Assembly: GCA_050084515.1 (NCBI GenBank)
Contig: CM114275.1
Span: 25,172,001 to 25,236,000 of the forward strand
Direction of reading: 5' to 3'
DNA length: 64,000 nucleotides
From: Blasia pusilla
Lineage: Eukaryota > Marchantiophyta > Marchantiopsida > Blasiales
The position numbers and the translations under genes are program-made. How positions within the stretch are numbered: the first letter of the stretch is position 1; every line of letters begins with the position of its first letter. The notes beneath the pieces were generated by a model that worked only from the letters and a program-made list of their open reading frames with translations, was not told the origin of the DNA and made no database searches. Positions 26,091-36,607 of this stretch are shown here, piece after piece.

Positions 26091-28585
26091 CGATGTTGCG
26101 CAATCGCCACGTTCTCGAACGCCATGGGCATCGCTCTCCAAAAAAATCCAGCCCTCTGAGAACATGCTCGCATCTATACATCTGGGTCATCAAGGTCCAG
26201 CACCTCACCAGCATCTCGATGAATGGCCGTAGGTAAATCTGGCTCTCGGCCATAAAGTAGCAAGTATGGTGAAAAAGACGCTAAGGATGCCTGCCTGCTG
26301 AATCTGTATCCCATCGCCAACCACGGAAACTAGAGGTCCCAATCTCCAAGGTGACCTCTCTCCAAGCCATACTTGCGTAAACCCCTCTTCACCGTCTACA
26401 TAACTCTCTCCGCTAATCCATCCGCCTCAGGATAATCTCGCGAAGTCGTGTGGTGGTCGATCAATGCCTGATCACATAAGGCCTCGAACTCACCGCGAAA
26501 CTCGGTACCTTGATCTGTCAACACCTCAGCCGATGCGATGTAATGACTCAAAACTCAATCTAGGAAGGTATACGCTACTCCCTCACTCGCTTTGTCAGGC
26601 AATGCAACCAACTCGATCTACTTCGAGAAGTGCTTGACCATCACCAACACATAACGACTATGACGCTTCGTCAAAGGCAAAGGTCCTACAAAATCCAAAC
26701 TCCATCTATACCCTAAGCCCATGATTGGTAATGGATGCAACTGTGGAGTCGGAGCATTGAACAATGGTCGGACCCGATCACACACCATGCACCTAGCAAC
26801 AAACTACTGAACGTCAGTGTGCATGACTCGCCACCAATACTGAATGTGGAGCAAGCTGTATGTCCGCTTCACCCCAAAGTGACCCAACTCCTCGTGGGCA
26901 TGCTGCACTAGTCGTGCTCTCTGCAAAGGATGCGGCACTATGCATACTCTACCATCCTCCCAAACCCTCAAAACATGTGTCCCCTCCCAACGGAACCGTC
27001 TGGCCCGGTGTAGGATCCGATCCCGCTCTCTAGCACCCACGGTGCTCGCAACGCTGCCAGTACAAAGGTACTCCAAGACTACTCCATCATCATGAATATC
27101 TCGGCCACCTGTCGTGTCCTCACTGGCCTCGGGATCCAAGGACTCTCCACTAGACCTCGCCATCAAAGTCTCCACACTCTGGCTTTCCATAGCCAACATG
27201 CCTAAATAGGCTGACGCGTGCCATACTGGCACTAACTCCTCATCACTCTCTCCATGCCATTGAGCTCCAGTGGCATCTCGCTGACTCGGACATGGGTTAT
27301 GACTCAACCCATTTGCATCCTGGTTGAGCGTCCCAGGTCTATGTACTACCTGGAAATCATACTCCCGCAACAATAGAGCCCATCTCGCAAGCTTCCCTGT
27401 AAGCTTGTCGGACTCCATCAACCACTTCAGTGGTTGATGATCAGTGATGATGGTAAAGGGGTTGCCGAATAAGGGACACGTGAAATGCGCGACAATCCAC
27501 ACCGCAGCCAAGCACTCACCCTCATACGAGCTGTACTTCACCTCTACAGCGTTGTTCAAGCGGCTAGCGTAAGCCACCACAAACTCTCTACCCTCATCAT
27601 CATGTTGGATGAGCACCGCTCCAAGCCCCAACATGCTCCAATCTGTGTGCAAGTGGAAAGGACGCCCCCTGATTGGTCTCCTCAAGATGGGTGCGGACGT
27701 CAACCTGTCCTTGAGCAACTGAAATGCTTGCTCCTCCTCATCCCCCCAGTGCCACTTGTGATCCACCTTGGTCAGCAAGGTCAATGGCTTCGCAATCGAA
27801 CTGAATCCCTTGACGTACCACCGATTGAAGTTCGCCAATCCCATGAATGCGCAAACATGGCTCACGTCTGTAGGGCGTGGAATGCGTGAGATAGCCTCTA
27901 CCTTTTTCTGCTGAACACCAAGGCCCCCAGGGTATATCGTATGACCCAAGTACTCAATCTGGTTGTAGAAGAACTTGCACTTGCCTGGATGTAGCTTCAG
28001 CCCATGTAATTGCAATCGTCGAAATACCTCCTCTAGATGTCGCTCATGCTCCTCAACCGTGGCGCTAAAGACTACGATGTCATCAATATAACACCTAGCA
28101 AAATCCAGACTAGCCAAGATCCTATCCATGACCCTTTGAAACTCAGCCCGGAAGTTCTTTAACCCAAATGGTAAGAACCGCCACTGGTACAAAAATCCTT
28201 CTCGTGAGGATCGATGCCCCAAAATGCCGTCTTGTGCCTGCCCTCCAATCTGGTAGGCAGATGATGGTATCCGGCTCGCAAATCCAATCAACTGAAGACC
28301 TTTACGTGACCAATCACATCAAAGATCTCCTCAGGGGTGGGCATGGCATACCTATCGGACTTCGTCTGCCGATTGATAGGTCGGTAATCCCCACACATCC
28401 GCCTATCCGTCGAGTTGCCATACACATTCTTCTTGGCAGGCATGATAGTGGCAGATGCATACTCCCCATATGACATCTCCACTAGTTTTGCTCCGACCAA
28501 GTCTTGGCTCCTACTCTGAATCAGAGCCCTCTCCATATCACTATGTCTGTAGGGTCGTCGGAAGATTGGCGTATCACTCGACAAC
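26091..28585 (-). pseudogene. gypsy pol: reverse transcriptase, RNase H, integrase (E2)
   Basis: A long open frame from 28291 to 26804 carries the RT palm motif CYIDDIVVFS, the following ERHLEEVFRRLQ and PGKCKFFYNQIEYLGHTIYP blocks, the RNase H start (LHTDWSMLGLGAVLIQHD), the RNase H/tether segment VVHRPGTLNQDANGLSHNP and the integrase zinc region HAHEELGHFGVKRTYSLL. After an in-frame TAG the integrase core continues to about 26091 (SLDFVGPLPL, VLTDQGTEFRGEF, the glutamate in YPEADGLAERV) with further stops. The RT-before-integrase order identifies the Ty3/gypsy superfamily. The N-terminal RT part (28585-28291) is in a shifted frame, and the Mutator-like element interrupts the gene at 28585/49134. 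Confidence 0.9.
28574..28585 (+). repeat. Left target-site duplication of the Mutator-like element
   Basis: TCACTCGACAAC here is repeated exactly at 49122-49133. The uninterrupted relative at about 59767-59790 reads across this point, so the repeat was created by insertion. Mutator elements usually make 9-11-bp duplications; one to three of the 12 bases may match by chance. Confidence 0.9.
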
Positions 28586-28668
28586 GGGGGCTGGTATTCT
28601 GGCAGGAGAGAGTAAGAGAGGAGAGGAAGAGAGGAAGAGAGGAAGAGAGGAGAGTCTCTCTTAAAAAA
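28586..28668 (+). repeat. Left terminal inverted repeat of the Mutator-like element
   Basis: It starts GGGGGCTGGTATTCTGG and continues with GAGAGGAAGAGAGGAAGAGA repeats. The complement of the right end (49121 leftwards) starts GGTGCGGTAAGAGG and has the same purine repeats. The first ~12 bases agree only in part; agreement is best over the following 45 bases. Confidence 0.75.
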
Positions 28669-30433
28669 AAAGGGCCAAATCCGCCTCCTCTCTTCAAAAC
28701 TTTTTGACATATTTGAAATTTTTGTTTGCTTTCAAATTCAGGAAATCTTTAGAAGAGAGTATTTAGTGGTCCACATTTGGCCCTAAAAAAACCTCCTCTT
28801 TCTTGGGGGCGAGAAAAAAGGAGACATCATAAGACCACTACAAACATTTTCCCATCACTCTCCATGTGAGCCTAAGTTTCTTAACATTCCCTGTCTCGGT
28901 CAACAAAAAGCAGTGCCCTTCGTATTTTTGTTGGAGGACCACCCGGATGCCAACCTCTCTTTTTGCAGGGATTGTTGCCTGCATCATGGCCTCCCCTAAA
29001 TTGCCCCATAATTTCCCCATAACCATTCATAACTTGGTTATGAATGGTGTCTGCTCAAGACCAACTTTGTGAAATGTGAACACATCAGATCCTAAGGCTG
29101 AGAAACCGAGAAGTTGCACCCCTCCCAACCCGTAAGAAAGCTCACCATAAGAAAGGAAAGATTTTTAGAAGTGATTTTCTTCCACCCTGCACCCACGACG
29201 ATCTAACAGGTTGGGAATCCGAAATGGCAATCCGACAGGTAGTAGGAATCCTACACATCTTAGACAAGAAAAGAAGCCTACAACTGGTTTGACGAATGTA
29301 GGGGAACGAGCCAAAAGTTAAGAAGCCCGCCACAATCGTCAGAAGTTGGTCTCACCGGGATAGAGTCCGATCACTCAAGTAGTCAACCTGTCGGAATCCG
29401 ACAACTTGCCTGGAAATGGTTAAAAAGTTGTAGTGGGCAAAAAGCAAAAAGTTGCAACGCGTCGGAATCATACGGGTTGCAGAATTGTAATTTTGAGTAG
29501 CTAAAAGAACACAATCCACAAGTCCAAAAAAATATTCCAGCAAACTTTTACAAACACCATTATGGGTTGAAAAAATCTCGTCCTTTATTACCTCCGAAGG
29601 AACCTCGGAAATGTACATTTGACCTAGTCTATGATTTCTTCAGCCTCGTCATCTACAAACTTACTCCTAACTCTCCTCGGTGACAGTACCAAAGGAATGT
29701 CCTGGGATACAAGTGGCTCCTCTCGCCGATTGTAGACGGGGATAGAAAATGTTGGTGAATTCGAGAGCCTTGGCCCCCCCCTAGGTACACCAGAACGGTC
29801 CCATGTAACCTGATTTGAGTCCCACCGCCTTCCTCAGCAGTATACCTTGTACGCTCTGCAATGTGACACCCATCCAGTATCAATATGTGCTCCGTCCCCG
29901 GTAATACCATTATGGCAATCGCACAGGTAGTAGGAATCCAACACGTCTGAGAGAAGAAAAGAAGCCTACGCCTGCCTTTACGAGTTGAGGGGAAAGTGCC
30001 AAGGGAAGAAGCCCGCCAGATTGCCTCTTAAGTTGGACCAACAGGGAAAAAGTCTGATCAGGCAACCTGTCGGAATCTGACAGGTTGCCTGGAAGTGGTA
30101 AAAAGGGTGCAGTGGTCAAAAAGTGAAAAGTTGCAAGCATGAGAAATCCGACGGGTTGCAGTGGTCATAAAGTGAAAAGTTGCAAGGAGGAGAAATCCGA
30201 TGGGTTGCAAAATAGAAGTCCGCGGAGTACATAGACGATCACATTCGAAAAGACAAAAAATGTTCAGCAAACTTTTACAAGCACCACCATCGTTCGAAAA
30301 AATCTTTTGCTTTATATCATCCGAAAAAGCTCGAATCAGACATTTGATCTATTCTATGAAATCTTTTGCCTCATCATCAAAAACTCCCTACTCCAAAACT
30401 GCAGGTCAAGTTGGGTCGTTGAGTTCTTTGAAC
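28669..30433. other. Left interior of the Mutator-like element with a duplicated segment
   Basis: No intact gene is seen. A segment at 29227-29655 is repeated at about 29912-30395 (shared words AGGTAGTAGGAATCC, GAAAAGAAGCCTAC, AAGAAGCCCGCCA, then hairpins and TCATCxxAAACT). Each copy carries an acidic minus-strand tail followed by stop (DDEAEEIID near 29640; DDEAKDFIE near 30380), so the 3' end of the methyltransferase-like gene appears to have been duplicated. Palindromes lie at 29383-29411, 29451-29480, 30063-30091 and 30131-30208. Confidence 0.55.
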
Positions 30434-31017
30434 TCACTCGTCATCGTCCGAGAGCTCTTGCAAAATTACTTTCGGCCTTGCCCTCCCGATTTTTGGAATC
30501 GTTGGAAGTGACGATGGAGTCACTACCAAGGGTGGGTCTGGAACCGGAGCTCTCGGCTTTGGTGGAGAGTTGTACGCCCCAACGAGCCTTTCAGATCTCG
30601 CTTTGCCTCCTTGCAAAGGTCAAAGCGATTCGCCTTCCTCGAGGAGAGAATGTTCTGCCACTGCCGCCAGCGCCTTTGATACTTGCCCCTAAAAGTCCCA
30701 CTAAGTCGAACACCAAGTCACCCGGCCTTGAGCAAAGCTCGATGAGCGTTTGCATCAAGGCTGGCAACTTTTCCCTTCCTCCCAGAAGTGGGGTACTGTC
30801 TTGCATGTAAATTCCCAGGGGGGAATTGTACAAACTATCTAAGCTGTACCCATCTGAGCATGGATCCACAGGATCCTCGGATCTTGAACACCTGGAAATT
30901 ATGCTCGGGCGAACGGCGCAAGACACGTAGGAGTGGTCCATCAGTAAATAAGCACGTTGGAAACAATGTCGAATTCAAAGAAGTCGGCTTGAGAACATTT
31001 TCATTATCGACTTTGAT

Positions 31018-31335
31018 CAACTCGTCGGAGTCCGACGGGTTGTTTTATCCCGGACCAACCCGTCGCCTTCCGACGGGTTGGTCAGGGACTAAAACAACCC
31101 ATCGGGCTCCGTTATTTTTGTCCGTGAGCAACCCCCTGAAGGCGGCGGGTTGCGGCCTAGAGCAGCCCATGCTCGCCGAGCAGCAACCGCCGCTATCAAA
31201 CGGGTTTTTTTTCCGAAACACAGGAAAAACCAAAAGCAAGCGCAACCCGCCGGGTTCCGACGGGTTGCGTGTACACCACGGTTTTCCCTGTGTATGTGAG
31301 AAAGATGCAACCCATCGAAAACTAACGGGTTGCTC
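31018..31335. repeat. Palindrome cluster in methyltransferase-like intron
   Basis: Copies of the element's palindrome lie at 31018-31042, 31056-31082, about 31104, 31245-31270 and 31308-31335, between the two methyltransferase-like blocks. Half-site is CAACCCGTCGGA or a variant, followed closely by its complement TCCGACGGGTTG. The other copies are described in the 33547-34250 and 35849-36446 arrays. Confidence 0.85.
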
Positions 31336-33546
31336 TCAGTCGAGCATGGGCTGCTCTAAGCCAGCAACCGTGATTTCTGCTCACGGACAAAAAAAACGGA
31401 GATTGACACTCATTATACTCACTCAACGGAGATGAACACTCATTATACACATCATTAAAATATAATTGAGATTATAGTACAGGAATTGAGCCTTACCCGA
31501 ATCTGACTCGTTGCGGATCGGAGTGGGTACTCGTTTTTTATGATCCACGATTGCGCCGTCCTCCACTTTAGCAACCTCTTGACGCACTAGAGGTTGAAGA
31601 GCTCGTCCTCGCTCCCTCCAGTCAACACCAAGAAGCAGCCCCTGTCACTCAGATAGGCGTCTGCAAAGGAGAACAATAGCGCAATCTGGTCATAAGAGAG
31701 CGGCACATTCCACTCAGGTACCTCGTCCGACGAATTCTCGCCCCAAAGTCGCAACCCCGAGGGCAGATCAGCGATCAAGAGATCCACCGCAACCTCTTCG
31801 ACCACTCCATTCACCGTCCAGGCAGCATGCCCATTTCATTGGAGCTTCCGTCCCAACGTTGTCAATTTATCGATGGCTGGTGTCGACGCTTGAGAACTGA
31901 AGCTCTTCAACTCATCCAGTAAAGGAGTGAACTGAAGGAGGACGCTTGTCCGGGTCGTTGTTTGTCTGTGTCTTCCCAAGGATGATGGACTCTATTCTCC
32001 TTGGGACAACCCTGGCACCTCTCGCTCCGCTTCTCCCGAAGTCTCTGGACGGCTTGTCGGGGTCTCTATGACCTCGACTCTGGTGGGGTTTTTTCGCCGA
32101 GGACCTGGTCCGACCCTCTCTTCCCGCCGCTCGACGATTCCGCCTCGGCCTTGAATCTTCAGCCTCTCTTTGGGAAGACTCGGCCTCTGAATTTTTCCCT
32201 CCTCGCCTTGCCTTTGAGACCCGTGGATTTGTCTTTGGTCAGGCGGACCTTGGAAGCCAACTCACTGTCTCGTGGGCCTGCTCTTCTGCATCTCCTCCTC
32301 CGAAGTCTTCAGGTTGCACAAAATTGGGGATGTCGTCTTGTCCTGAGGCCACTGCATCATGAAGCACTCGTAAATCCTTATTGATGATATCTTCAGGGTC
32401 GTTGAAGTCGAGCCAAATGGGGCAATTCTCCACCTCCCAATCGGACATGTCTTGCCCCATCTCCATGTCGCATACATGGAGAATCTCTTCAGCATCCGCG
32501 GCGAAGCCTACAATTTCAAAGGTCGCGGTAATTTTTCCCCCACGCACTGCATTCTTACACTGGACGAGGTACCTGAAGACCATCCGTTGGGCAGCTTTTA
32601 GTCGAATAGAATCGGCCATCTGCTCCTGTATATCTCGCTTCTTCTTCGCTTGATCCCGTTTGTTCCCCTCTACTTCTTCGTCAAGCTCTGCCTAAGGGAG
32701 GACGCAAACCTTGAACATTGTCTTGAATCCTGGGTTTTTGGTTGGCTTGTCCCGGATGTTGTCGAGCCAAACCTCGAAATCTCCAGAAATTTCAAGGTTT
32801 GCTTCATCCGGGATGGGCTCTAATCTTCTGAGCTCCGCTTGCAGACCGTCCAACACGGACTTCCCGAAAACCCGCAACGCGTCCCAGAACGACCATTCGT
32901 GGAGCCAGTGGGAGATCACTAGATCGGACACACCCGGAGGATGGTGTGCCGCCCTCGAGACTGATTTTCATCAGTCGGATCCTCCTAAACTCGCTTATGT
33001 CGGACAACGCAAACCGATGCACGCGATCCAGGGACACTTTCTCCCCAATCCGACCATGCGGATCTTCATCCCTTTTCCACTGGCGCTTGATAATCGCCTT
33101 CAACTCCTTGTAGAACTCCGGACCAAGTTCGGGGTTGAGAATGCTGATGTATCGCTGCATCTTGCTCGCCGTGTATTTCATTGCTGCAGATACTGCAGCT
33201 TGGATGAATTTCGCGCGCTCAGACGCAGATACCTTCTCCCTCCGCTCCAGCTCCAGTGCAGCGCTCTTCTTCGCGGCCTGTATCTTCGACCAGCAAAGGA
33301 TGGTTACGGCTGCATCTTGGGAAATAAACTTATTTGCCCAAGTTTTCTTTTTAATCTGAGCACCCTTTGCAAGCATCTGATTGACAAGGGCACGCCCAAG
33401 AACCCCTATACTCTCCGGGTGCGTCGTAGCACCTTCCTCACCCGATCGCAGATCCTCCGATCCAGTGGTGGGTGACATTCCCCTCCGATACAATCCCGCA
33501 CATCCAAACTCAACCCGCCGAAAATTTGTAAGTTACATGGGTTCCC

Positions 33547-34250
33547 GCAACCCGCCGGACTCCGACGGGTCGTCCACAACTCAAGGTCGGATTCTAGCAA
33601 CGAGCTAAATGATGCAACCCGTCGGAGTCCGACGGATTGCATTCAGATTTGCTAATGCCTGGTTTCAACCTGTCGGACTCCGACGGGTTGTGCAACTGAA
33701 CATACTAACGTGAACATAGCAACCCGTCGAAGTCCAACAGGTTGCGCAATTGAATGGAAACTTGCAATTTGACGCGAAATTTGGGGAACCAACTTCCGAA
33801 TGCAACCCGTTGGACTCCGAAGAGTTGATTTCGGCCAAAAACAGTTTCGAGGCAAGCAACCCGTCGGACTCCGACGGGTTGCTTTGGGCAAAAAACATTC
33901 TAAACCTGCGGTCAGTCGAACAACTTGTCGAAGTCCAACGAGTTGCATTCTTCAAAAAACATCCTTACAAGGCGGCGAGTCAAGCAACCCGTCAGACTCC
34001 GAAGGTTTGCTTTGGGCCAAAAACTAATTAAATGTGTGGTCAATCGAACAACTCGTCGGAGTCCGACGAGTTGCATTCTTAAAAAAACATCCGAAAAAGC
34101 GTCGAGTCGAGCAACCCGTCGGAGTCCGACGAGTTGCTTTCGGCAAAAACAAACCTAACCCATTCATCAATCGAGCAACTCGTCGGAGTCCGACGAGTTG
34201 CGTAAGTGTTAAAGCATCCCAACAACCGTCCCGACGAGTTGCATAAGTGT
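33547..34250. repeat. Array of 11-12 palindromes in the intron between ParB-like and middle exons
   Basis: Near-perfect 26-27-nt palindromes start at about 33547, 33614, 33667, 33719, 33801, 33856, 33918, 33983, 34048, 34110, 34174 and a partial one at 34228. Each reads GCAACCCGTCGGA, then a 1-nt centre, then the complementary TCCGACGGGTTGC, with variants CAACTCG/CGAGTTG in which both arms changed together. Spacing is 52-82 nt, most often 62-65. Spacers share short words (GGGCAAAAA, TTCTTCAAAAAACATCC) but are not identical. Confidence 0.95.
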
Positions 34251-35748
34251 TAAAAATACTCACGTGTTCATGGCATGCATTGCCATCTCCACCGTCGCCA
34301 TGTGATGAGGGAATGGGTGAAGGACCACTGCCTTCATGCATAAATGTGCCTCCAATGAGTTGGGCCGCTCCTCCGCAAACTTGGTCCACGCCATGAACCT
34401 GTGATTTCCATCCCAGATGAAGAAATGCAGATTCCTCATCCAGGTGAATTCCGTGCCCTCAACTTGCCTTCTGAAATCCTGGTCTCGCATCCTCCAGAAT
34501 GTGTCGAGCTTTTCCAAGTCCTCCTCCGTAACCAGAGCTTGGGTTCCATGCTCGTTGTAAGGCTGAACATAGAAGGGAGGAAAGCTGTCGACGTAGGATG
34601 CTGTCGCCGCCGATTGTTTAAGCTTCGGGATATCCTCGTCGGACTGAATTTCGCGGACGTATTCCATTGTCCGCAATCGGCAGAGTGGAATCCTCGGGGC
34701 GTTGTGGCCCTCCATGAGTGCCATTTGCTTTACCACCTGTCAGAACTGGGACAAGCTGAATAAGCTACACTGAATTCCCAATGAATTGCAATTCACATAA
34801 TTCAAAAAACCCAGATCCTCTCTTACCCGCTCGAAAATGGGGTCGATTTCTTGACGAGCTAACTTGTCTGAGACAGAAGCTGGCAAATCAACTGGGAACT
34901 CGTCGATCCGATAGAGGTCGATGTCCTACGCCGGGCTTGGAGTTGAGAATGACCGCTCTCCGGCGTCTCCGGCCATGTCCACCATCTCCACGCTGGCGGT
35001 TCTCATGACCTCGTCGTCATCGATTTCCACTTCTGGCGTTTCCACTATGTTGATTGTGTCCCCGGACTTCATGGGGGACATTTCCCGCATCTCAACACTT
35101 TCGGTTGGACGGGCAGGGCTATCGTCAATGGCTATCGCTTTTTCCCTCCTCGCTTTAGCCAATTCTGCCCTCCTCATCGACGCGTCTAGACGCTTCTTTT
35201 CTCTCTTTTCGTCGGCGATCCTTTTCTTCAAGGCCTGCGACGTCTCAGCCTCTGGGTTCTGTTTATCGAGCGCCTCTTGAACACGTCTCGCAAGAAGCAC
35301 TTGGTTGTGCATCTCCGCTTCCCTTTCCCGCTCCTCGATTTCCTGCTGCCTAATTTCATTCGCCGAACGAGGCCCAGGAGATGCTGACTCCGAAGTCCTA
35401 ATGGACTTCGGAGTGAAGCTCCCAGACTTGTTGGCTTGTGATTTTTTCCTCGTCATTTTTTCCGGAAATGCCTCCACCTATGTCCACGACGAATCCCTTG
35501 ATCAATCGCCTTGCTGATGTCGAGATGGGTAGCTCGAATCGCCTTGATGGGTAGCTCGAATCGTCTCGCGATCGTTCAGTCGAACCGTCTCGCTGTCGTT
35601 CGGTCAAACCGTCTCGCTCTCGTTCCCTCCTATTGACTCGCGATGTGTCGCCGTGTGAAACGCCCTTTCGTATTTGATCAGCCGCTGCGCGGGAGAGTGA
35701 GGAATGAAGATCGCGAAATGAGAAACCAGAAATGAGCGATTTCTGCCC

Positions 35749-35756
35749 TATTTATA
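35749..35756 (-). promoter_or_regulatory. TATA box of the ParB-like/methyltransferase-like gene
   Basis: TATAAATAGGG on the minus strand lies ~293 nt upstream of the chosen start codon at 35456. It marks the minus-strand side of the shared promoter region between the two divergent genes. Confidence 0.6.
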
Positions 35757-35848
35757 CTTTTCTAGCCGTTGGGCTGACCGTTGGGTCCCGTCGTCCTTTC
35801 GACGGCGACGTGCCGGAGGTTACGGAAGCCCGGAGGTAAAAAATGGCA

Positions 35849-36446
35849 ACCCGTCGGAGTTTGACAGGTTGCGGGCCTCTGCCATCCTGGGTACGTCCCC
35901 ACGTGCGCGAGCAACCCGTCGAAGACCGACGGGTTGAGCGCCTCCGTTGTCTTCGGAAAAGAACGCGAGGTACCCGCGCAACCCGTCGCAGACCGACATG
36001 TTGCGCGCCTCCGCCGTGTTTGGGACGGGAATGGGACGTACCCAGGCAATCCGTCGGAGATCGTTGGGTTGCACGCTTCCCTCGTCAAGGGTTAAGAACA
36101 CGGGCTTGTTGTGCAAGTCGTCGGAGTCCGGATGGCTGCACACTTCATGTAAGCACCACAAGGCGAGGCCCTTGCGCAACCCGTTGGAGGGCGACGAGTT
36201 GCACGCCTCGCCGTCTTTGGGCAAATAGGTGAGGCACCCGCGGAACTCGTTGGGAACAGACAGTTTGCATGCCTCCGGCATCTTCGGGCAAGAAGGAGCG
36301 GTATCCGAGCAACTCGTCGGAGAGCGACGGGTTGCTCGCTTTGACAATGTTTGGCAGAAGCGTGCAACCCGTCCGAAGCCGACGGGTTGCAGGCTTCGGT
36401 TAGCTTCGAGTAATTTTGGAGTTACCACGACTCCGACGGGTTCCAA
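35849..36446. repeat. Palindrome array in the shared upstream region of the two divergent genes
   Basis: Ten degenerate copies start near 35849, 35910, 35978, 36046, 36115, 36176, 36240, 36308, 36363 and 36430 at 55-69-nt spacing. Arms are GCAACCCGTCG and CGACGGGTTGC with more mismatches than in the intron array. The array sits between the two TATA boxes (35749-35756 minus; 36600-36607 plus), where a regulator or marking enzyme could act on both promoters. Confidence 0.9.
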
Positions 36447-36599
36447 GTGTGATTCGCAACCCTCTGCTTCCCAAATCCGGTAACATATTGCAACAGAATT
36501 GAATGTGTTCAGAATTGGATCCATTGTGTCAGACAATGTCACCCACCGAATTCATCTTGTCAGTAAAAATCTGTCAGGAGTATATGTTTTCCTATTCAC

Positions 36600-36607
36600 T
36601 ATAAATT
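36600..36607 (+). promoter_or_regulatory. TATA box of the transposase gene
   Basis: CACTATAAATTAAA lies 50-58 nt upstream of the ATG at 36658, leaving room for a short leader. Confidence 0.6.

Larger units (their letters stand above)
30434..35456 (-). pseudogene. ParB-like / amino-DNA-methyltransferase-like accessory gene, decayed, multi-exon
   Basis: The ATG at 35456-35454 was chosen because a TATAAATA lies ~300 nt upstream. First exon (35456-34827): charged coiled-coil region (EIEEREREAEMHNQVLLARR, KKRIADEKREKKRL), in-frame TAG at 34928-34926, then an open frame to donor CGG/GTAAGAG. A 90-nt intron follows (34826-34737). Second exon (34736-~34259): ParB/sulfiredoxin-like fold with IPLCRLRTMEYVRE, PPFYVQPY and the hallmark FFIWDGNHRFMAW. 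A ~750-nt intron full of palindromes comes next. The middle exons (about 33493-32239) are Lys/Glu-rich and of unknown fold, with one frameshift and a TAG at 32694-32692. The block at ~31970-31494 has VDLLIADLPSGLRLWGEN, like motif IV (DPPY-type) of N4/N6 amino-methyltransferases. The block at ~30941-30434 has EKLPALMQTLIELCSRPGDL followed by VFDLVG, like motifs X and I. The IV-before-X/I order is that of the permuted beta class. In bacteria and phages ParB-methyltransferase fusions are known; I infer the same pairing here. Confidence 0.6.

Noticed and set aside
33750-34246. Short open frames with repeated RRSPTSC-type peptides
   Set aside because: They arise from translating the palindrome array and lie in an intron of the minus-strand gene.
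30434-35456. Bacterial contamination as the source of the ParB/methyltransferase-like gene
   Set aside because: The exons are separated by GT-AG introns, the gene sits inside a plant transposon whose insertion site is resolved to the base, and the palindromes run through it and its neighbour.
33547-36446. CRISPR-like regular repeats with spacers
   Set aside because: Repeats are palindromes with variable arms, spacers share words, the host is a plant nuclear genome and no cas gene is present; they are transposon-internal palindromes.
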